Positions 17,236-26,370 of a stretch of DNA of 64,000 nt are shown one piece after another. Within the stretch, counting starts at the first letter, position 1, and each line of letters begins with the position of its first letter. Position numbers and translations under genes: made by a program. Below the pieces are notes generated by a model, which was not told the origin of the DNA, did not search any database, and saw only the letters and a program-made list of their open reading frames with translations. This DNA is from Sansalvadorimonas sp965221135 (GTDB lineage: Bacteria > Pseudomonadota > Gammaproteobacteria > Pseudomonadales > Endozoicomonadaceae), in contig CBDCRZ010000113.1 of assembly GCA_965221135.1 (NCBI GenBank), forward strand, positions 1 to 64,000, read 5' to 3'.

Positions 17236-17483
17236 GTGTAAATACTGGTCTGATAGGTGAAACTACTTACGCATTCTTGATGCAGATCAATATCTGTAGA
17301 GCTGTTCAGGGTAAAGTGTGCATCAACGGCGGGGGGGAACGGACAATAAAACCAAGCCATCGGCACCGTTCAGAGACCGACGTATCCAATCATAACTACC
17401 GCGTCATGGAAGAGAACCAACAACTGGGACGAGTCACCAAGCAAATATATGCCAGTGTTTTGAGGGAGGCACTGGCGTTTTTC
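17236..17483 (+). repeat. Dispersed ~249-bp element, copy B, with terminal hairpin
   Basis: Second direct copy of the element at 14318-14566. It ends with a stronger terminator: GCCAGTG (17451-17457), a 12-base loop, CACTGGC (17470-17476), then TTTTT from 17478. It follows the dehydrogenase stop by 67 bases and could end that transcript. The short open frame through the core is kept, with mixed synonymous and conservative changes relative to copy A. The stretch 17169-17551 holds this element and the 14-bp repeat at 17500, and no gene I can support. Confidence 0.75.
17451..17482 (+). terminator. Rho-independent terminator at the end of repeat copy B
   Basis: A 7-bp perfect stem GCCAGTG/CACTGGC with loop TTTTGAGGGAGG (17458-17469), followed by G and TTTTT. 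It is conserved in the other copy of the element with a G-T pair, so it is part of the repeat itself. Confidence 0.65.
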
Positions 17484-17499
17484 TGTGCTTTTAACGGAT

Positions 17500-17541
17500 A
17501 GCTTTCAATGGACAGCTTTCAATGGACAGCTTTCAATGGAC
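17500..17541. repeat. Three perfect tandem copies of a 14-bp unit
   Basis: AGCTTTCAATGGAC is repeated three times without mismatch at 17500-17513, 17514-17527 and 17528-17541. It lies just after the stop of the minus-strand kinase gene (17552) and after repeat copy B. Its length is not a multiple of 3 and it is non-coding. It could be a slippage product. Confidence 0.95.
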
Positions 17542-17551
17542 AGGCATCAAG

Positions 17552-19807
17552 TTAACCATCCTGCAATAACCGCCTGAAGTTCTCCATATCCAGATCTTCC
17601 AGGCAATGGCTGAGTTGTGTGGTGATGTTATGCAGTTCCGGTGTTTCCCCTAACGTTTGAATCCACTCCATCAGACCTTCTATATCTCCCATATCAATCA
17701 TTTCCAGCATTTTGTCCCGTTCTGCGGCTGGCAGGGCTTGTTGGCGGGTTTCTGGCTGCAGGCTGGGTTCTGAAACATCGGGCTGGTTCTCCTGGGTGAT
17801 GCCCAGCTGTTCGTAAACGGTTTCAAACAGTGCGCTCAAGCTGCAGGGTTTGGGGAGAAAGGCACAGAAACCTGCCATCAGAACCTTACGGGTTTGGGCT
17901 GGAAAGACACTGGCCGATATGGCTACGCAGGGGATTTTGTGGAGTGTGTCGTCTTTTTGCATGACTGCGACCAGTTCCATTCCGCCCATAACCGGCATCC
18001 TTAAATCGACGAGTAGCAGGTCAAAGGGGTGTTGCTGTGAGCGCTTGAGAAGTTCAAGTGCCTGCTGGCCATTTTCTGCTGTCTCGACATGGAAACCGCT
18101 ATGGTTCAGCCATTGTTTCAGAATATCCCGGTTGGAAGCGCGGTCATCGACCACCAGTATGCTGGGCGGAGGATCCTGCTTCAGAGGCTGTATCTTGAAG
18201 TGGGCGGTGTCGGCATGGTCGTCAATGGCACTGGCTTCCTGAAAGGGCAGTGTCATGGTAAATGTACTGCCCACACCTTCCTGACTGGTCATCGTCAGGC
18301 TGCCCTCGAGTGCATCCATAATATGACGACAGATAGCCAGCCCGAGTCCGGTACCTTCCAGGGCTTTATGGTCATCCTGTCGTTCAAAAGGTTGAAAAAT
18401 AGCAGCCTGCTGGTTGGCGGGAATGCCTGACCCAGTGTCACTGACTGTGAACGTCAGCTGCTCTCCCTCTATGGATACTTTCAGTTCAATCCCTCCCTTA
18501 TCGGTGAACTTCACAGCATTATTGAGCAGGTTGATCAACACCTGCCGTAGTCGTGTGGCATCACTCAAAATATAAGCGGGTGTGTTTTCATCCGTGTTTA
18601 ACTGAAAGCGCAGGCCCTTACTATTTGCCAGCGGAGCCACCACGGACTCCACCTGATCCAGCATATGATACAGAGCCATGGGCTGGTTATCGATTTCCAG
18701 ATGGCCGCTTTCAATACGCGCCATATCCAGCACATCGCTGATGACTGCCAGTAAATGTTCACTGCACTGCCGCAGGGAATGCAAGTTCTTGGCATGCTGA
18801 CCGGTGAGTGTCATGTCATGGGTGAGCAGCTGGGCATAACCAAGAATACCGTTGAGGGGCGTGCGCATTTCATGGCTCATATTGGCGAGGAAGCTGCTTT
18901 TGGCGATGCTGGCTTCTTCCGCCCGTATCTTTTGTTGCAGCAGGTCCTCCTCCATTGCCACCTGTTTGCTGACATCCAGCACCAGCCCGGTCAGCAGTGT
19001 GGCTTCACTGTCGGGAATTGGGGTGGGTGCATTGTGAATCTCGATAGGAATCACTTTCTGGTTATCAGGACGCTGGTAACGAAGCCGCAGTGGGTATTGC
19101 TTTATGGAGTGTATAGCCTGCTGAATAGCGGTCTTATATATCTCTCTGTCAGATTCAATAATCCCTTTCAGCACGCTGGGGAACGCACTGTTGGGGGAAT
19201 CGGCCGGAAAGCCCAGCAGGGTCCAGAATTTGCTGTTGGCATAGAGCAGCGTATTTTCACCGGAAGGCGTTGACTTCAGCTGATAAAGCCCACCAGGCAG
19301 AATCCGCATAATCTGTTCAAGTCGATCGTTGGTATCTTTCAGCTGGGATTCCAGCACCCGCTCATGGGTCACATCTGTAAATACACCCACTCGAATGGCA
19401 CTGGTTTTGTCGTTTGATGCATAAGGTTCAGATGCTGCTGATGGCGCTGATGAAAAGTGTCGTCCAGAAACACGCACCCACCGGGTTTGTCCTTCCGGGG
19501 TGATTATGCGCCAGCAGTGTTTAAAATCGCTCTGGTCCTCAACCACCCGGGTGATGGTCTGTTTAAGCTTTGCGGCATCATCGGGGTGGCAAAGAGTCAA
19601 GAATAGTTTGGCATCTGCCATCAATGCTTCCCGTGAGACACCAAACACCTCCTCAGCTCCCTGGGATACATAGAGAAACTCTTCAGGACCTTCGACCGTA
19701 TAGCGGGCCTGTAAGACCACTCCGGGAATAATATCGGTGATATCCTGTAAAGGGGATGGCGGTAGAGGCGAGCCCTGTACAGGAGGGTCCTGCTCTGTAG
19801 AAGACAT
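17552..19807 (-). CDS. Hybrid sensor histidine kinase, two PAS domains, HisKA, HATPase, receiver
   Basis: 751 residues. PAS/PAC 1 is at about 24-155 and a second PAS at about 163-285. The HisKA box has phospho-acceptor His312 (FLANMSHEMRTPLNG). The ATPase has N-box NLLNNAVKF (~427-434), G1 DTGSG (457-461) and G2 GTGLGL (485-490). The receiver domain has phospho-acceptor Asp601 (LLVDLRMPVMGG) and the conserved Lys in LPKP. A C-terminal ~60-residue helical tail (DMGDIEGLMEWIQ to FRRLLQDG) is shared with its neighbour. No membrane segment is seen, so it is a soluble cytoplasmic sensor. It starts 5 bases after the stop of the larger paralogue, so the two are probably one operon. No output regulator gene is adjacent. 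Confidence 0.9.
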   Translation of the reverse strand: MSSTEQDPPVQGSPLPPSPLQDITDIIPGVVLQARYTVEGPEEFLYVSQGAEEVFGVSREALMADAKLFLTLCHPDDAAKLKQTITRVVEDQSDFKHCWRIITPEGQTRWVRVSGRHFSSAPSAASEPYASNDKTSAIRVGVFTDVTHERVLESQLKDTNDRLEQIMRILPGGLYQLKSTPSGENTLLYANSKFWTLLGFPADSPNSAFPSVLKGIIESDREIYKTAIQQAIHSIKQYPLRLRYQRPDNQKVIPIEIHNAPTPIPDSEATLLTGLVLDVSKQVAMEEDLLQQKIRAEEASIAKSSFLANMSHEMRTPLNGILGYAQLLTHDMTLTGQHAKNLHSLRQCSEHLLAVISDVLDMARIESGHLEIDNQPMALYHMLDQVESVVAPLANSKGLRFQLNTDENTPAYILSDATRLRQVLINLLNNAVKFTDKGGIELKVSIEGEQLTFTVSDTGSGIPANQQAAIFQPFERQDDHKALEGTGLGLAICRHIMDALEGSLTMTSQEGVGSTFTMTLPFQEASAIDDHADTAHFKIQPLKQDPPPSILVVDDRASNRDILKQWLNHSGFHVETAENGQQALELLKRSQQHPFDLLLVDLRMPVMGGMELVAVMQKDDTLHKIPCVAISASVFPAQTRKVLMAGFCAFLPKPCSLSALFETVYEQLGITQENQPDVSEPSLQPETRQQALPAAERDKMLEMIDMGDIEGLMEWIQTLGETPELHNITTQLSHCLEDLDMENFRRLLQDG

Positions 19808-19812
19808 GGTGT

Positions 19813-22800
19813 TTAGAAGTCCTGCAGTAGCCGGCGGAAGCCGTCCATATCGAAATCATCCAGAGCTTCATCCAGTTTCCTGGCATGTGCTTCCAGCCCC
19901 GGTTGATGGTAGAGGCTTTGAATCTTCTGATGAAGCCCTTCGATATCACCCATATCCAGCATAGCAAGAACCTCCTTTCTGATTTCATCGGGTATATTGG
20001 CAACCGGTGCCACTGTTGCAGAAGCCTCGTTTTTCGGCGTTTTGATGGCGGATTCAGGGTGCAGATCAAGAATGTCGTAAATGGTGTTGAACAGTTTTCT
20101 GAGTTCACAGGGTTTTGGCAGGAACGCTTTAAAACCTTCCTTTAAGACCTTGCGGATGTGTTCGGGAAAAACACTGGCAGAAATAGCCACCACGGGAATA
20201 GGTTGCAGCTCTGTGTCGTTTTTTATCGCGGCCATCATCTGCTGCCCCGACATCACCGGCATACGCAGGTCACTCAGTACCATCGAGAATGGTTGTTGCC
20301 TGAGTTTGTCCAATCCTTCCTGACCATTGGCAGCTGTGACGATGGTAAAGCCACCCAGTGTCAGCCACTGCTGCATCACATCGCGATTGGACTCCCGGTC
20401 ATCTACCACCAGAATTGCTGGTGGTGGAGTTATGTTGATTTTTTGCAGGTTAAACTCGCTTGTGTCGGGCTGCTCTTCCATGGCGTCAGCTTCTTCACAG
20501 GGCAGGCGCACGGTGAAACAACTGCCTTCATGCTCGCTGCTTTCCAGGGTGATGGTGCCTTGCAGCACCTCGACAATGCGCTGGGTGATAGCCAGCCCCA
20601 GCCCGGTACCTTCTTCAGAACTATGTGTTTTCAGTCGTTCAAAAGGCTGAAAGATGTTCTTTAGGCGGTCTTCGGGAATACCTGAACCGGTATCCTGAAT
20701 TTTGAATAGAAGATCATTGTCTTCCAGGGTGACGGAAAGATTCACTTCCCCCTTTTTGGTGAACTTCACTGCATTGTTCAAAAGGTTGATCAGAATCTGA
20801 CGCAGGCGGGTAGCGTCGCCCTTGATATAGCCGGGCAGATCATTACCAATATGTTGTTGGAACAGAAGGTCTTTGTTGTCGGCAAGGGGAGCCACTACCG
20901 ATTCCACATCACTGATCAGCCGATAGAGCGCCAGGGGCTTGATATTAATATCCAGGCGGCCGCTTTCAATTTTAGCCATATCCAGCACTTCATTAATCAC
21001 GGCTAACAGGTGAGAACTACATTGGTTCAGGGCTTTAAGATTGCGGGCTGCCAGCCCGGAAAGGTCCAGTTCATGGCTGAGCAGTTGTGCATAACCGAGA
21101 ATACCGTTCAGGGGCGTGCGCATTTCATGACTGACATTGGCTAAGAAAGTACTCTTGGCGCGGTTGGCTTCCTCAGCGCGTATTTTCTGTTCCTTAAGGT
21201 CCTCCTCCATCTGGGCGCGTTCGGTAATATCCAGTGCCACGCCGGTCAGCATCATATCCTTGCTGTTTTTTATGGTGGAGGGTGTGGCGTGGAGTTCCAG
21301 TGAGACCAGCTCATTATTGTCAAAACGGCGTACACGGAAGGGGCTGATGACCGGCTGCATGGTTTCCATGCCTACCTGTAGTTTTTGGGTATAGTCTTCA
21401 AAGTCTTCCGGCAGCATGCGTGTGTTCAGTTCTGTCGCCTTGTTGCCATCCAGGGTTGTGTCTTCCGGCAGGCCAGCCATGGCCCAGGTGTGCTTGTTGG
21501 CAAATACAAAGGTCTCTTTGCCGGTTTTGTGATCAATGCGGGTTTGGGTAACGCTGCCGGGAATGGCTTCCAGAATCTGCTGAAGCTGGGCACCGGTTCG
21601 GTCCAGTTGTTCTTCCAGCTGTCGTTCACGGGTGACATCAACCAGGAACCCGGCCCGTAAAATTGTACCGTCGTGCTCTGTGCGGAAAGGTTTGGAGTCT
21701 CCCCGCAGCCATTTGACCTTGCCGCTGGGGGTGATAATTCGCCAGACCACATGCAGGCGACTGTTATAGCGTGTGGCTGTGCGCAGCTTGGCGTCGAGCA
21801 TGTCCCGGTCGTCAGGGTGAGCGTATTCCAAAAGTAGTCGGCTGTTCTTTTTCAGTTCCTCTACCGGCCGCTCGAACAGGGTGGTGGCCGCGGCACTCAT
21901 AAACGGGTAATCCCATTGGTGGTTCGGATGTCTGCGAATCAGGTAGACACAGCCAGGGATGGCATTATTCACATTCAGTAATAGCTGGCGGGTTTCAGCC
22001 ACATCATCTTCGAGTTTCTGGCGCTCACCTTCGAGTTCCGCTTCATGGGTAATATCCATATAGGAACTGACCCGCAGACTGGTCTGGTCTTCCAGTGTGC
22101 GGTAGTGACGGCTGGACACCCGAATATGGCGAGTCTCTCCGTCCGGACGCTGAATACGCCAGCTGTGCACCCAGTCACTCTGGTTGCTTAACGCTTTTTG
22201 CAAACTCCCCTGCAGGGCATTAAGGTCATCCGGGTGGCACAGGCGCCAGAAAATCTGGCAGTCGGCCATCAGGTTCTGGCTGGTCACACCGAACAACTCC
22301 CGGGCACCCTGAGAGACATAGTGGAATTCGATAGGACCACTTGTATCGTAATGTTCTTTGGTAATGACGCCGGCAATAACATCGGTGATCTGCTTCAGGG
22401 TTTTTTCGTTGTTATAGAGCGCGTTCTGCTGGCTGGTAATCTGGCTTTCAAGAGATTTTTCATGGCTGATATCCATACAAAGGCTGACCCGCAGAATACT
22501 GCCATCCGGCAGGGTAGCGTAGTGGCGGCCCCGTCCACGTAGCCAGCGTTCTTTTACACCATCAACAATAACCCGCCAACTGTGCACCCAGTCTTTCTGG
22601 TTGTAGACAGCCGTTTGAATACTGCTAAAAAACTGTTCAGCATCGTCCGGGTGTACTGTTTTCTGCAGGGTGAGTGCATCGGCCTGCAGGGACTCCCTGC
22701 TGAGTCCGAGCAGGTCTACAGCGGTTTCTGAAATATAAATAAATTCGAAGTGACCGTCGGGGTAATGCCGACTCTGGAACACCCCGCCGGGTACACCATC

Positions 22801-23445
22801 GAGCATGCTGTAGAGTTTTTTTATGTTCTCGTCGGTGCCTTTCTGTGTGCTGTCGGTGTCGTGCAGGTCTGTGGCAGTGGTGACCTGTGTATACTCACTG
22901 GTCACATCTTCAAACACACCATTCCAGACCTTGCTGCCATCTTCCAGCACTTTTGGCGGGCCGCAGCGCGAGCTGACCCAGCGGGTTTCACCATCCGGCC
23001 GACATATGCGCCAGTGATAGTGCCAGGGCTGGTTCTCCTTAATGTTCAGCATCATGCGTTTGAAAATTTTTTTCCGGTCATCGGGGTGAATGATGTTCCA
23101 GAGTAACTGGTTATCCTGGTAGAGCTCTTCGGGGGTGACCCTGAAAATGTCTTTCACAGACTCACTAATAAACTCCAGACAGCTGTTGCCATCAGGCAGA
23201 TAGCGAAACCGGTAAATAGCCCCGGGAAGATTATTTACGACTTCTTCCAGAGGAATGGATAGACGATTGTTCATGAGCAGCGAGTCACTGTTCGACAGTC
23301 CATAGGTGATTAACTGAGCGGGTAAAGCATAGGCGTTTACAAGGTACTTGACAGACAAGCTTGCAAAACTACGGGGGTGAACAATAGTTAGTGCATTTTT
23401 AATGACATGCTGTACTCGACTTTGACTCATAAGTAACAGCAACAA
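19813..23445 (-). CDS. Hybrid sensor histidine kinase with five PAS domains
   Basis: Up to 1210 residues. Five consecutive PAS/PAC modules can be read, each with a x-PGxx-x or IAG/VPG start and a HPDD-type motif in the first four (IIHPDD, TVHPDD, LCHPDD, YAHPDD). HisKA follows near residue 770 (FLANVSHEMRTPLNG), then an ATPase with DTGSG and GTGLGL, and a receiver with LSDLRMPVMSG and FLPKP. The same C-terminal helical tail occurs in the 751-residue neighbour, so the pair arose by duplication with a change in PAS number. The start is uncertain: a TTG at 23445, ATG 23430 or ATG 23274. The last begins right before the first PAS and looks most natural, but none has a strong ribosome site. It is divergent from the T6SS genes at 23599. 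Confidence 0.88.
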   Translation of the reverse strand: MLLLLMSQSRVQHVIKNALTIVHPRSFASLSVKYLVNAYALPAQLITYGLSNSDSLLMNNRLSIPLEEVVNNLPGAIYRFRYLPDGNSCLEFISESVKDIFRVTPEELYQDNQLLWNIIHPDDRKKIFKRMMLNIKENQPWHYHWRICRPDGETRWVSSRCGPPKVLEDGSKVWNGVFEDVTSEYTQVTTATDLHDTDSTQKGTDENIKKLYSMLDGVPGGVFQSRHYPDGHFEFIYISETAVDLLGLSRESLQADALTLQKTVHPDDAEQFFSSIQTAVYNQKDWVHSWRVIVDGVKERWLRGRGRHYATLPDGSILRVSLCMDISHEKSLESQITSQQNALYNNEKTLKQITDVIAGVITKEHYDTSGPIEFHYVSQGARELFGVTSQNLMADCQIFWRLCHPDDLNALQGSLQKALSNQSDWVHSWRIQRPDGETRHIRVSSRHYRTLEDQTSLRVSSYMDITHEAELEGERQKLEDDVAETRQLLLNVNNAIPGCVYLIRRHPNHQWDYPFMSAAATTLFERPVEELKKNSRLLLEYAHPDDRDMLDAKLRTATRYNSRLHVVWRIITPSGKVKWLRGDSKPFRTEHDGTILRAGFLVDVTRERQLEEQLDRTGAQLQQILEAIPGSVTQTRIDHKTGKETFVFANKHTWAMAGLPEDTTLDGNKATELNTRMLPEDFEDYTQKLQVGMETMQPVISPFRVRRFDNNELVSLELHATPSTIKNSKDMMLTGVALDITERAQMEEDLKEQKIRAEEANRAKSTFLANVSHEMRTPLNGILGYAQLLSHELDLSGLAARNLKALNQCSSHLLAVINEVLDMAKIESGRLDINIKPLALYRLISDVESVVAPLADNKDLLFQQHIGNDLPGYIKGDATRLRQILINLLNNAVKFTKKGEVNLSVTLEDNDLLFKIQDTGSGIPEDRLKNIFQPFERLKTHSSEEGTGLGLAITQRIVEVLQGTITLESSEHEGSCFTVRLPCEEADAMEEQPDTSEFNLQKINITPPPAILVVDDRESNRDVMQQWLTLGGFTIVTAANGQEGLDKLRQQPFSMVLSDLRMPVMSGQQMMAAIKNDTELQPIPVVAISASVFPEHIRKVLKEGFKAFLPKPCELRKLFNTIYDILDLHPESAIKTPKNEASATVAPVANIPDEIRKEVLAMLDMGDIEGLHQKIQSLYHQPGLEAHARKLDEALDDFDMDGFRRLLQDF

Positions 23446-23598
23446 ATAAGTACCAACAATGAATCTGTTAACGAGTGAGACCAGTGAGCGTTATCGCAAT
23501 GAATGTTGCAGTGAATGCTGTAGTGAATATTGGTGCAGTGAAAGAGAGCTACGAATGCGAGCCATCAAGATGTGCAACAAGTTTGAGCAAGAGCCACT
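23446..23598. promoter_or_regulatory. Divergent region with iterated GTGAAT-like motifs
   Basis: 153 bases between the kinase operon and the T6SS FHA gene. Around 23500-23550 a short motif recurs with small changes: GCAATGAATGTT, GCAGTGAATGCT, GTAGTGAATATT and GCAGTGAAAG. It is spaced by roughly 12-18 bases and preceded by related AGTGAG words. Iterated sites in a divergent promoter suggest a binding site for a regulator. I cannot place a -35/-10 pair with confidence. Confidence 0.35.
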
Positions 23599-24408
23599 GT
23601 GCTGACTTTTACTCTGATTGCCTGGCCCGACAGTGAAACCCCGACTGTGCAGGTGCTCACCCTGCCAGAAGCGGGTGGCATGATTGGCCGTGGTGAAGAC
23701 TGTGCTCTCTGTTTGTCAGACAGTGAACGTGTACTGTCCCGTCATCACGGAGAAGTCAGCCTGGAGGGTGGCGGGAAATATCTGTTACGCAACTGGAGCC
23801 AGAACGGTTTGCTGTTAAATGGTGCCGCCATGAATCCCGGGCAGTCGGGTCAGCTCCCCCTGAACGATGGTGATCTGCTTACGTTGGGAGGTTACCGTTT
23901 GCTGGTTAGTCTGCCACCCACCTCTGCTGGTGTGCATGCTGAGGTTATACCGGCTCGTGCTTTTCAAGAAAACACGGTGACTGACAATCCCACCCCGCCG
24001 CCACTGTTAACAGAACCGGTATACGGCCAGCCTGCTTCCGCTGACAGCAGTATCCTCTGGGAATCAGATCCTGGAGATTACCCTCAACAGTCCCGTGACC
24101 CGGACAGTCTGGCCGCTTATCAGGGCTGGAGTACAGGGGCAGCCAATACCCAAAGCATTGAAGCACTGGCTGATGAGATTTTGCGGGAGTTCAGCCCCGA
24201 ACGACTACAGCACAAGCTGGCGCCCTGGCGCGGGCGGGGCTGGAGAAAACAGTCCTGGTGGAAGCTGTATAGAAATTATCATCGACAGTTGCAGCGTTCC
24301 GGCGAGTTGCATATCCGTTTGCGGGAACTGTTTCTGCGTTCTGGCTCTATGGGTACGGGTTCTCTTCATTCGGGCCAGTTAGACCGGTTAGGGAAGGGGT
24401 CACCATGA
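23599..24408 (+). CDS. FHA-domain protein of the T6SS (TagH/Fha-like)
   Basis: 269 residues. An N-terminal FHA domain spans about 5-100. Phosphothreonine-binding residues are seen at Arg31 (IGRGEDC), Ser47/His49-50 (LSRHHGEV) and Asn69-Gly70 with Asn74-Gly75 (SQNGLLLNG). Residues 110-190 are a Pro-rich linker. The C-terminus (EALADEILREFSPERLQHKL, then a basic helical segment) resembles the tail of T6SS FHA proteins. In T6SSs such proteins sense phosphorylation by a Ser/Thr kinase and promote assembly with TssL, and the kinase is at 30933. The start is a GTG at 23599 with no strong ribosome site. The end overlaps tssJ by 4 bases. Confidence 0.85.
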   Translation: MLTFTLIAWPDSETPTVQVLTLPEAGGMIGRGEDCALCLSDSERVLSRHHGEVSLEGGGKYLLRNWSQNGLLLNGAAMNPGQSGQLPLNDGDLLTLGGYRLLVSLPPTSAGVHAEVIPARAFQENTVTDNPTPPPLLTEPVYGQPASADSSILWESDPGDYPQQSRDPDSLAAYQGWSTGAANTQSIEALADEILREFSPERLQHKLAPWRGRGWRKQSWWKLYRNYHRQLQRSGELHIRLRELFLRSGSMGTGSLHSGQLDRLGKGSP

Positions 24409-24947
24409 TCACAGGTGGAGGCGCCTGCAGCTTCATAAGAAATACACGTTCCCCGGGTTTTGCAAAAGCTCTTGCTTTGACATTTGCGGTAATGGCAGTG
24501 CAGCTCAGTGGTTGCAGCTTTGTCAGCCATCTGTTTGGTGGTGGCAGCGATACGCCGGAGATCGCCGGAAGTATTTTACTTCGGGTGAAGGCGGCTGACT
24601 ATGTAAACCCTGACGCCTATGGTCGCCCCTGTCCTGTGGTCGTTCGCCTGTATGAGATCAGTCACTGTGAACTTTACCGGCAGTTCCGTTTTCTGGATCT
24701 GTATAACCAGCCTGATCATTTTCTTGGTGCCCAGCTTCTGTACCGGAAAGAGTTAGACCCTTTGCATCCGGGTCAGCAGCGTGATTTGCAACTGCCTTTG
24801 ATGAAGGGGACCGGGTGCCTGGTGGCGCTGGCGGGTTACAGCCAGTTTCGCAATGGTACCCCCTCGGCAGCACTGCCTATTGCCGTCAGCGGCAAGGTGT
24901 ATTTAAAAGTTGAAGGCCTGCGGGTCGTACTGGTACGGAGTGATTAA
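24405..24947 (+). CDS. tssJ: T6SS outer-membrane lipoprotein TssJ
   Basis: 180 residues with a lipoprotein signal ending MAVQLSGCSFV (acylated Cys37). The mature part has the TssJ beta-sandwich features: LRVKAADYVNPDAYGRPCPVVVRLYEI near the start, then LLYRKELDPLHPGQQRDLQLPL. It anchors the membrane complex in the outer membrane and binds the periplasmic tail of TssM. It begins inside the end of the FHA gene and ends at the first base of tssK, consistent with one operon, fha-tssJKLM. Confidence 0.92.
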   Translation: MITGGGACSFIRNTRSPGFAKALALTFAVMAVQLSGCSFVSHLFGGGSDTPEIAGSILLRVKAADYVNPDAYGRPCPVVVRLYEISHCELYRQFRFLDLYNQPDHFLGAQLLYRKELDPLHPGQQRDLQLPLMKGTGCLVALAGYSQFRNGTPSAALPIAVSGKVYLKVEGLRVVLVRSD

Positions 24948-26290
24948 TGGCGGCCGAACATCAGGCTGAACACAATACGGTCTGGCTGGAAGGTATGTTT
25001 ATAGCCCCCCAGCATTTTCAACAGCATGACCGCTACCAGCAAAGTCTTATTCGGGACTGGTTCAGTAGCCGGTGTGGCGATAACTGGGGCCTGAAAGCCC
25101 TGGAGCTGGATTTGGCCCAGTTCAAGGTGGGTCGCATTCGTGTTCTGGCGGCTCAGGGTGTGTTACCCGATGGCACACTGTTTTCCCTGTCAGAAGAGCT
25201 TTCTTTGCAGATTCCGCCCGGTAGTATTAATAAACAGGTGTATCTGGCCATTCCCCTGTACCGCCGCGGGCAGGTGAACATTGCCCGGGATGCAGCCCCA
25301 ACCGTACGCTATACCAGTTTCTCTGTTGAGGTCGTGGATGAAGCCTCTGGAGATAACGATGTGCTGGCTGTCGAGCAGTGTCGTTTAAATCTTTCCCTGC
25401 AGCTGGAAGGGGCAGACCTCTCCTGTTTCAGTCTGGTGCCATTGGTTGTTATTCGAGAGGTACAGAGTGACGGCAGCCTGATTCTTGATTCTTCCTTTGT
25501 CCCACCCTGTCTGGATATATCGGTTTCTTCCGTTTTAAAAGACCAGCGCAATGAGCTGGAAGCCTTAATGGTTCAGCGTTCCCGCCAGGCTTGCCAGCGT
25601 TTGCAGGTGGGGGCCCAGACCAAAAGTCGGCAGATGCGGGTTTTGGATCTGCTCTGGCTTCAGACATTGAACCGTTGGCTGCCCTGGTTTTCTGCCTGCA
25701 GTCATATGGCTTGTGAAGATATTTTCCGCGAACTGGCCATGTGCCTGGGAGATATATTGGCTCTCATCCAGGAACCTTTGCCGGAATTGCCGGTGTTTGA
25801 CCAGGGCAATCCGGGCCCTCCCATGCTGGTGCTGTTCCGCAGCCTGCGGCATGTGCTCAGCAGCGCTGCAATAGACAGAGTACTGATGCTCGATTGGGAC
25901 AAAAGTGAGTTTTCTGAGTCACGTCTTTTAAAACTGCAGGACGCAGGGCCAGAACGCCTGCGGGAAGGGCGCATGATTCTGGGGGTCAGCTCCAGTCTTG
26001 GCCTTGTGGCTATAGGGCAGAGGTTTATTAATGCCAGCAAAATGGCGGGCTCCCGTCGTATTGTTTCGCTGGTGTGCAGTGCGCTTCCGGGTATTCGCAT
26101 GGAGCAGATGTCAGTGGCACCTGCGGAACTGCAGGCTCAGCCAGATATGGTGTACTACGAAATTGATGGCAGTGATCCGCTTTGGAAAGAGATGGTGGCC
26201 ACGCAGGACCAACTGACCATGCATGTCGATGAACGCTTTCCTGATATCACACTGACACTGTTTGTGATTCGCCAGGGAGACAGTTTGTGA
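24947..26290 (+). CDS. tssK: T6SS baseplate protein TssK
   Basis: 447 residues, the normal TssK (ImpJ/VasE) length. The N-terminus NTVWLEGMFIAPQHFQQHDRY is the family's most conserved segment, and LVAIGQRFINASKMAGSRRIVSLVCSALPGI lies in the C-terminal domain that contacts the membrane complex. TssK links the baseplate to TssL and TssM in the cytoplasm. The start overlaps tssJ by one base. The TGA overlaps a downstream ATG (26290) of a 26-codon open frame. Confidence 0.93.
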   Translation: MAAEHQAEHNTVWLEGMFIAPQHFQQHDRYQQSLIRDWFSSRCGDNWGLKALELDLAQFKVGRIRVLAAQGVLPDGTLFSLSEELSLQIPPGSINKQVYLAIPLYRRGQVNIARDAAPTVRYTSFSVEVVDEASGDNDVLAVEQCRLNLSLQLEGADLSCFSLVPLVVIREVQSDGSLILDSSFVPPCLDISVSSVLKDQRNELEALMVQRSRQACQRLQVGAQTKSRQMRVLDLLWLQTLNRWLPWFSACSHMACEDIFRELAMCLGDILALIQEPLPELPVFDQGNPGPPMLVLFRSLRHVLSSAAIDRVLMLDWDKSEFSESRLLKLQDAGPERLREGRMILGVSSSLGLVAIGQRFINASKMAGSRRIVSLVCSALPGIRMEQMSVAPAELQAQPDMVYYEIDGSDPLWKEMVATQDQLTMHVDERFPDITLTLFVIRQGDSL

Positions 26291-26370
26291 TGATGAGCGT
26301 TGATGACGACCTGCAGCATGAACCTGGATTGAATGGTTTCACACTGTTTCTAATTCGGTGTCGTTTATGA
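26290..26370 (+). CDS. Possible 26-residue coupled small ORF between tssK and tssL
   Basis: The tssK stop TGA overlaps ATG ATG AGC at 26290. This opens a 26-codon frame (MMSVDDDLQHEPGLNGF and on) that ends in TGA at 26368-26370, overlapping the ATG of the tssL N-terminal frame at 26367. The overlaps at both ends are what one expects of a coupled leader or of a damaged N-terminus of tssL. It has no recognised domain. It may only be a bridge that lets ribosomes pass from tssK to tssL. Confidence 0.3.
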   Translation: MMSVDDDLQHEPGLNGFTLFLIRCRL

